In this document: piece after piece, positions 31,513-35,311 of the stretch
Layout: the number at the start of each line of letters is the position of its first letter
How positions within the stretch are numbered: position 1 is the stretch's first letter
Source: Deltaproteobacteria bacterium
GTDB lineage: Bacteria; Desulfobacterota; DSM-4660; Desulfatiglandales; HGW-15
Direction of reading: 5' to 3'
Assembly: GCA_020060215.1 (NCBI GenBank)
Contig: JAGVAP010000105.1
Span: 1 to 35,311 of the forward strand
DNA length: 35,311 nt
The notes under the pieces: model-generated
Seen by the model: only the letters and a program-made list of their open reading frames with translations
What the model was told of the DNA's origin: nothing
Databases searched by the model: none
Program-made: the position numbers and the translations under genes

Positions 31513-33441
31513 ATGGACTTTGACCAATCCGTCACTCAGAAATCGGCGTGCAGCTCGGCTGAAAATTCTATCCTGGATATTACCGGGCGAAAGCTGGCGG
31601 AAGCCAATCAAGCCCTACTGACAGACACCTTGCGGATCCTCAACCGCGGAGGCGACCTTCACCCGGTGATCGCTGAGACACTCCGCCTGATCCGGCAAGC
31701 GACCGGTTTCGACGCGGTGGGTCTGCGGCTGCGCCTAGGCGAGGACTGCCCCTATTTCGAGCAAAATGGGTTTTCGGAGGAGTTTCTACGCGAGGAAAAT
31801 TCCCTCTGCGTCAATGGCCTTAACGGTGAGATCGTACGCGATGCGGAGGGCCGGGCCGTGCTCGAATGCACGTGCGGACTGATTCTTTCAGGTGTGACCA
31901 AGGCAGGCATGTCTTGTTTTACCGAGGGCGGAAGCTTCTGGACGAATGGATCGCGCGAGCTGCTCGCGTTGCCGCGCGAGGCCGACCCCCGGATCAATCC
32001 CCGCAACCGCTGCATTCATGCCGGCTTCGAATCCGTGGGCCTGTTCCCGGTGCGATCGGGTAGGGAGATCATCGGCCTTTTGCAGTTGAATGGGCGCAGG
32101 GCAGGGCGCTTCACCCCCGAGTTGATTGCCTTCTACGAGATCCTCGCGCAGAACATCGGCCTGGCCCTCCAACGCACGATAGCCGAGGAGTCGCTACGCG
32201 AGAGGGAGATGCGCTACAGACTGCATTCCGAGGTAGCGTGCCGGTTGCTCGCATCCGACAACCCGCTGGGGATCGTCAACGAGCTATGTCGAAAGGTCAT
32301 GGAGCAATTAGACTGCCATGTTTTCTTTAATTATCTGGTGGATGAACGCACGGGCATGCTTCGCCTGAATGCCTATGCAGGGATACCGGCTGAGGAGACG
32401 CACAAGCTTGATTTACTGGACTTCGGGCCGGCCGTCTGCGGATGCGTGGTCCGGGAAGGGAAAAGGACTATTTTCAATACTCCGGACGTCCTGTCCGAAC
32501 TGGTCAAATCCAATGGGATTCAGGCTTACGCATGTCATCCGCTTATGATCCTGGACAAAGTCATAGGCACACTCTCATTCGGAACCAAGAGTAGGACCAG
32601 GTTCTCATCCGGGGACCTTGACCTCATGAAGACCGTGACCGACCAGGTTGCCACAGCTTTCGATCGAATGCGGCTCATTGCAGAACTCGGCCGATCACGA
32701 AACGAACTGGAGCTTCGGGTGAGGGAGCGCACCGCCGAGCTGGAGCGCAAGAACCGCGAGCTTCAGGAGTTTGCCTATGTCGCATCCCATGATCTTACCG
32801 AGCCCCTTAGAAAGATCCGGACCTTTGGAGACCTCCTGGAGGCAAAGGGCTCGAATCATCTGAGTGAAGAAGAAAAGGATTACATCTCACGCATGACAGG
32901 CGCGGCGGACCGAATGAAGGAGATTCTCGACGCCCTCTTCAGGTATTCACGAGTCGAGACAAGAACAGAGGAATTCAGGCCCGTGAGGCTAAATGATATC
33001 GCCAAGGATGCGGCAGGCGATCTCGAGATTGCGATTCGGGATGCCGGGGTTCGGGTGGAAATCGGGTCGCTGCCGACCATCAAAGGCGACCCATACCAGT
33101 GGCTGCAGGTGTTTCAGAATCTGATCGCAAACTCTGCCAAGTATCACCGTTCGGAGGTCCAACCCTTTGTAAAGATCTATGCCGAAGAAAACGAGGAAGA
33201 ATGCCGTATCTTCGTGGAAGACAACGGCATCGGGTTCGACGAGAAATACCTGGGCAAACTTTTCCAACCCTTCAAGCGCCTCCATGGAAAGAACGAATAT
33301 CCAGGGACAGGCATCGGGTTGGCAATTTGCAGGAAGATCGTTGAACGCCACGGTGGAACGATCACCGCCAAGAGTACCCCTGGGAAGGGGGCGACCTTCA
33401 TATTGACATTACCCATGAACCAATCTCAGGAAAAATCATAG
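31513..33441 (+). CDS. Soluble GAF-GAF sensor histidine kinase
   Basis: A 642-residue kinase without membrane helices. Residues about 45-222 form a GAF domain rich in conserved cysteines ([45 protein letters not shown]), and about 245-390 a second GAF domain. A coiled coil ([20 protein letters not shown]) leads to the phosphoacceptor His426 in [16 protein letters not shown]. The ATP-binding boxes follow: N ([13 protein letters not shown]), G1 (VEDNGIGFD), F ([10 protein letters not shown]) and G2 (GTGIGLAI). This phytochrome-like kinase type usually signals to single-domain receivers; the receiver at 9668 is one candidate. The first GAF domain could sense a redox or gas signal through its cysteines, which is inference. 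A truncated paralogue of its C-terminus lies at 10245-10397. Confidence 0.93.
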   Translation: MDFDQSVTQKSACSSAENSILDITGRKLAEANQALLTDTLRILNRGGDLHPVIAETLRLIRQATGFDAVGLRLRLGEDCPYFEQNGFSEEFLREENSLCVNGLNGEIVRDAEGRAVLECTCGLILSGVTKAGMSCFTEGGSFWTNGSRELLALPREADPRINPRNRCIHAGFESVGLFPVRSGREIIGLLQLNGRRAGRFTPELIAFYEILAQNIGLALQRTIAEESLREREMRYRLHSEVACRLLASDNPLGIVNELCRKVMEQLDCHVFFNYLVDERTGMLRLNAYAGIPAEETHKLDLLDFGPAVCGCVVREGKRTIFNTPDVLSELVKSNGIQAYACHPLMILDKVIGTLSFGTKSRTRFSSGDLDLMKTVTDQVATAFDRMRLIAELGRSRNELELRVRERTAELERKNRELQEFAYVASHDLTEPLRKIRTFGDLLEAKGSNHLSEEEKDYISRMTGAADRMKEILDALFRYSRVETRTEEFRPVRLNDIAKDAAGDLEIAIRDAGVRVEIGSLPTIKGDPYQWLQVFQNLIANSAKYHRSEVQPFVKIYAEENEEECRIFVEDNGIGFDEKYLGKLFQPFKRLHGKNEYPGTGIGLAICRKIVERHGGTITAKSTPGKGATFILTLPMNQSQEKS

Positions 33442-33674
33442 ATGGCGGATGCAGCCTGCCACCAACTGCTGCGGGTGCAAGAAAATGGGCCGGCGTCCGA
33501 CTATTGGTGCCTGCCTTTCCTCCATCAGGGGTTTATCGAAAAGCGTGATGTTCACATGATGGGGGGGAGGGGTGTAACGCTTTACATAGTTGTACCGTTA
33601 CGTAGTGTCACAATCTCGACAACGCGTAGAACTGGTCGGACGGGCATGCCATGATCCGCTGCCCTGCCGCGCGA
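33442..33674 (+). other. Intergenic stretch without a gene
   Basis: The kinase and tonB converge here. GTAACG near 33575 and CGTTAC near 33597 form a 6-bp inverted repeat with a 16-base loop. Otherwise I see no gene, promoter or T-tract terminator. Confidence 0.4.
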
Positions 33675-34421
33675 TCAAGGAGTTCCTTGCTCCCTCAATC
33701 GGAAACAGACCGGGATCCTGACCCACATCTCCACAGTCTCCTGCCCCTTTCTGGCAGGATCAAAGACCCATCCTTTCACCGAAGACAGTGCCGTCTGATC
33801 GAGCGAGGCATGGCCGCTCGATTGAAACAGCCGAAGATCCGCCACTCTGCCGCTCCGGTTCACAAGCACATCCAGGATCACGGTCCCCTCATATCCTCTG
33901 CGTCTTGCAACAGCAGGATAATCCGGCGCAGGATTGCTCTTGTATATCGGGATGGCCTCTTTCAAGGCCGGGGAAGAGGCGGCAGTCTCGGTAGCACCGG
34001 GAAGACCGGGCACCCGCGCTTCATTGGGTTCAGGACCGGAAGAAGACTCCGTAGACTCCGAAACCTCTGTCGTTTCCTCCAGGGCACTTGTCTCCGTGTG
34101 CTGGGAGGTGAAAACTTTGGGTTGGATCGGCTCGAAAGTCTCTTCAGAAATCCTGGCGGGATTTTTCCCTGGTCTGCTCGGGATCCTGGATTCGCGTTTC
34201 TTGGAAGGCGGTTTATTTGACTCGGCAGGAGTGCGATCTTGCCGTCGAACCATGGGCCTTTCGGCAGGCCCGGCTTGAGGCACAAGGCTGGTGAGGGACA
34301 AGGATAGGGACTCCTGCCTGACGAAGGGGACGGATGGACTCCGGAATCCCTTGGGGTACCAGGCGAGCACCAAGGCATGAAAAACCAGTGCCGTCAGTCC
34401 CGCGAGAAGGAGTCGCTTCAC
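33675..34421 (-). CDS. tonB: TonB-family energy-transducing protein
   Basis: A 248-residue protein. One N-terminal membrane helix (LLLAGLTALVFHALVLAWY) with an internal His, as in TonB, anchors it. Residues 50-165 are a Pro/Ser/Glu-rich spacer that crosses the periplasm. The C-terminal 90 residues are a TonB domain: PDYPAVARRRGYEGTVILDV, then GRVADLRLFQSSGHASLDQT, and KGWVFDPARKGQETVEMWVR. It would carry the force generated by ExbB and ExbD to outer-membrane receptors. Its ATG overlaps the exbD stop by 4 bases, so the three genes are one operon on the minus strand. No TonB-dependent receptor is in the window. Confidence 0.93.
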   Translation of the reverse strand: MKRLLLAGLTALVFHALVLAWYPKGFRSPSVPFVRQESLSLSLTSLVPQAGPAERPMVRRQDRTPAESNKPPSKKRESRIPSRPGKNPARISEETFEPIQPKVFTSQHTETSALEETTEVSESTESSSGPEPNEARVPGLPGATETAASSPALKEAIPIYKSNPAPDYPAVARRRGYEGTVILDVLVNRSGRVADLRLFQSSGHASLDQTALSSVKGWVFDPARKGQETVEMWVRIPVCFRLREQGTP

Positions 34422-34828
34422 GGTCCTCTCTCCGATTCCGCCTGAAGGGAGATCCTGCTCAAGCCCGCGGAGCGCACACCATCCAGGACCTTGAAAAGGG
34501 TCTGGTAAGAAATGGCCCGGTCCGCAAAGAGAAGCACACCTGCTTCCGTCTGTCCTTTGGCCCTCTGCCGAAGGAGCGCAGGAAGCTGCTCAAGGGTGGT
34601 CGCCTCCTTGTCCACCCAGACGCTCCTGTCCGCCCGGATCGTGATGGAAAGCAACACGCTCTTGTCCGGGTGCGCCGTGGACGAGGAGGGAAGGTGGACG
34701 GGCAGGCTCCTGTGGACGGCCATGGAAAGTATGCCGTAGGTGAAAGAAGCCAGCACAAGGAACATCATATCGATCAACGGGATCATTTCCACCCGCGATC
34801 TTCCCGGAGACGGGATCCTTATCTTCAT
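34418..34828 (-). CDS. exbD: ExbD/TolR-type proton channel subunit
   Basis: A 136-residue protein. ATG 34828 overlaps the exbB stop by 4 bases and gives the normal short cytoplasmic start. The single membrane helix is IPLIDMMFLVLASFTYGI with the proton-carrying Asp in LIDMM. The periplasmic domain (SVLLSITIRADRSVWVDKEA, LPALLRQRAKGQTEAGVLLF, ADRAISYQTLFKVLDGVRSA) has the ExbD order. It works with ExbB in the inner membrane to drive TonB. The Ser/Pro-rich link after the helix (LPSSSTAHPD) is a little longer than usual. Confidence 0.93.
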   Translation of the reverse strand: MKIRIPSPGRSRVEMIPLIDMMFLVLASFTYGILSMAVHRSLPVHLPSSSTAHPDKSVLLSITIRADRSVWVDKEATTLEQLPALLRQRAKGQTEAGVLLFADRAISYQTLFKVLDGVRSAGLSRISLQAESERGP

Positions 34829-35311
34829 GGGTTTCCTCCCTCCCAAGGCATGGTCCCCTGGCATAGCTTCTCATAAAGGATCTCAAGATTCGTGGCATAC
34901 CTTTCTATGGTCGTCGCCGCCTTTTCCACCCTGGAGCTGAAGTAGTTGAAAAAGCATACCGATGGTATGGCGATGGCGAGCCCTGCCACGGTGGTGATCA
35001 GGGCCTCTGCAAGCCCGGCCGTGACCGCCTCGGGGTGGTGGATGGCGATCGTGGCATCACCGAGTACTTCGAAGGCGCGCACAATGCCGGTCACCGTCCC
35101 GAAGATCCCCAGGAGAGGGGTCACGGTGATCATGGTGTCGAGCGCTGCCAGATGGCGCCGCATCCGCTGCATTTCAACCGCAGCAGCTGCCTCCATGGCC
35201 TTGACCATGGAGAACTCCCTGTGGAGGATGCCGCTCACCAGGATGCGGATTACATAATCCCCGGACCCTTTCACCCTTTCCCTTACCGCATTCCAGTCTC
35301 CCACCCGGCAA
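34825..35311 (-). CDS. exbB: ExbB/TolQ/MotA-type proton channel subunit, partial at window end
   Basis: The frame runs off the right edge, so only the last 160 or so residues are visible. They contain the conserved MotA/TolQ/ExbB core: MQRMRRHLAALDTMITVTPL, LLGIFGTVTGIVRAFEVLGD, then AVTAGLAEALITTVAGLAIA and IPSVCFFNYFSSRVEKAA. The Thr and Pro residues in these two helices line the proton path. The missing part should hold the first membrane helix and cytoplasmic loop. A GTG at 35304 is not likely to be the true start. It is followed by exbD and tonB with 4-base overlaps. Confidence 0.93.
   Translation of the reverse strand, partial: CRVGDWNAVRERVKGSGDYVIRILVSGILHREFSMVKAMEAAAAVEMQRMRRHLAALDTMITVTPLLGIFGTVTGIVRAFEVLGDATIAIHHPEAVTAGLAEALITTVAGLAIAIPSVCFFNYFSSRVEKAATTIERYATNLEILYEKLCQGTMPWEGGNP

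Overview
The window is bacterial chromosomal DNA of moderately high GC with Gram-negative genes: an outer-membrane TolC-type protein, a periplasmic adaptor and a TonB-ExbB-ExbD set. A membrane-bound respiratory nitrate reductase, a protoglobin, GAF-domain histidine kinases and spore-photoproduct-lyase-like radical SAM chemistry suggest an anaerobic or facultative Desulfobacterota/Nitrospirota-like organism. That placement is an inference; no rRNA or other phylogenetic marker is present.

Layout. (1) 1-2400: a small accessory block with a Cys-rich protein, ssb, an excisionase-type HTH protein and a radical SAM protein of the spore photoproduct lyase family. (2) 2397-3555: the decayed 3' end of an ATP-dependent (LigD-type) DNA ligase lies next to an intact lexA. 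(3) 3776-8475: a three-gene defence-like cassette with a large N6-adenine DNA methyltransferase, a small PD-(D/E)XK nuclease and a TIR-domain protein. It is followed by a convergent, possibly truncated left-handed beta-helix (gamma-carbonic-anhydrase-like) gene. (4) 8951-10860: a decayed signalling zone with a 47-residue ORF, a histidine kinase C-terminal remnant, an intact response regulator, a second kinase remnant on the other strand and a multiply frameshifted CheB remnant. (5) 10861-11920: a protoglobin gene divergent from an HxlR-type regulator. (6) 11942-20936 (minus strand): a nine-gene cluster reading tetR, adaptor, ATPase, ATPase, ABC-2 permease, ABC-2 permease, FmdE-like secreted protein, DUF6448 secreted protein, TolC-like protein. 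This makes a complete YbhGFSR-type tripartite exporter plus two secreted accessory proteins. A perfect palindrome overlaps the tetR promoter. (7) 21182-28850: narGHJI followed by a TDT/SLAC1-type channel, with palindromic intergenic repeats. (8) 28972-33441: a VapBC pair whose toxin has lost its middle, a DUF302 protein, a MaoC-type hydratase, an XRE regulator with a palindrome over its promoter, and a GAF-GAF histidine kinase. (9) 33675-35311 (minus strand): tonB, exbD and a partial exbB.

The respiratory genes should couple quinol oxidation to nitrate reduction. No narK is present, so the adjacent TDT channel is a candidate for nitrate/nitrite movement. The strongest candidate for an undescribed system is the methyltransferase-nuclease-TIR cassette. 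Several regions show clear gene decay: the ligase, two kinases, CheB and VapC.
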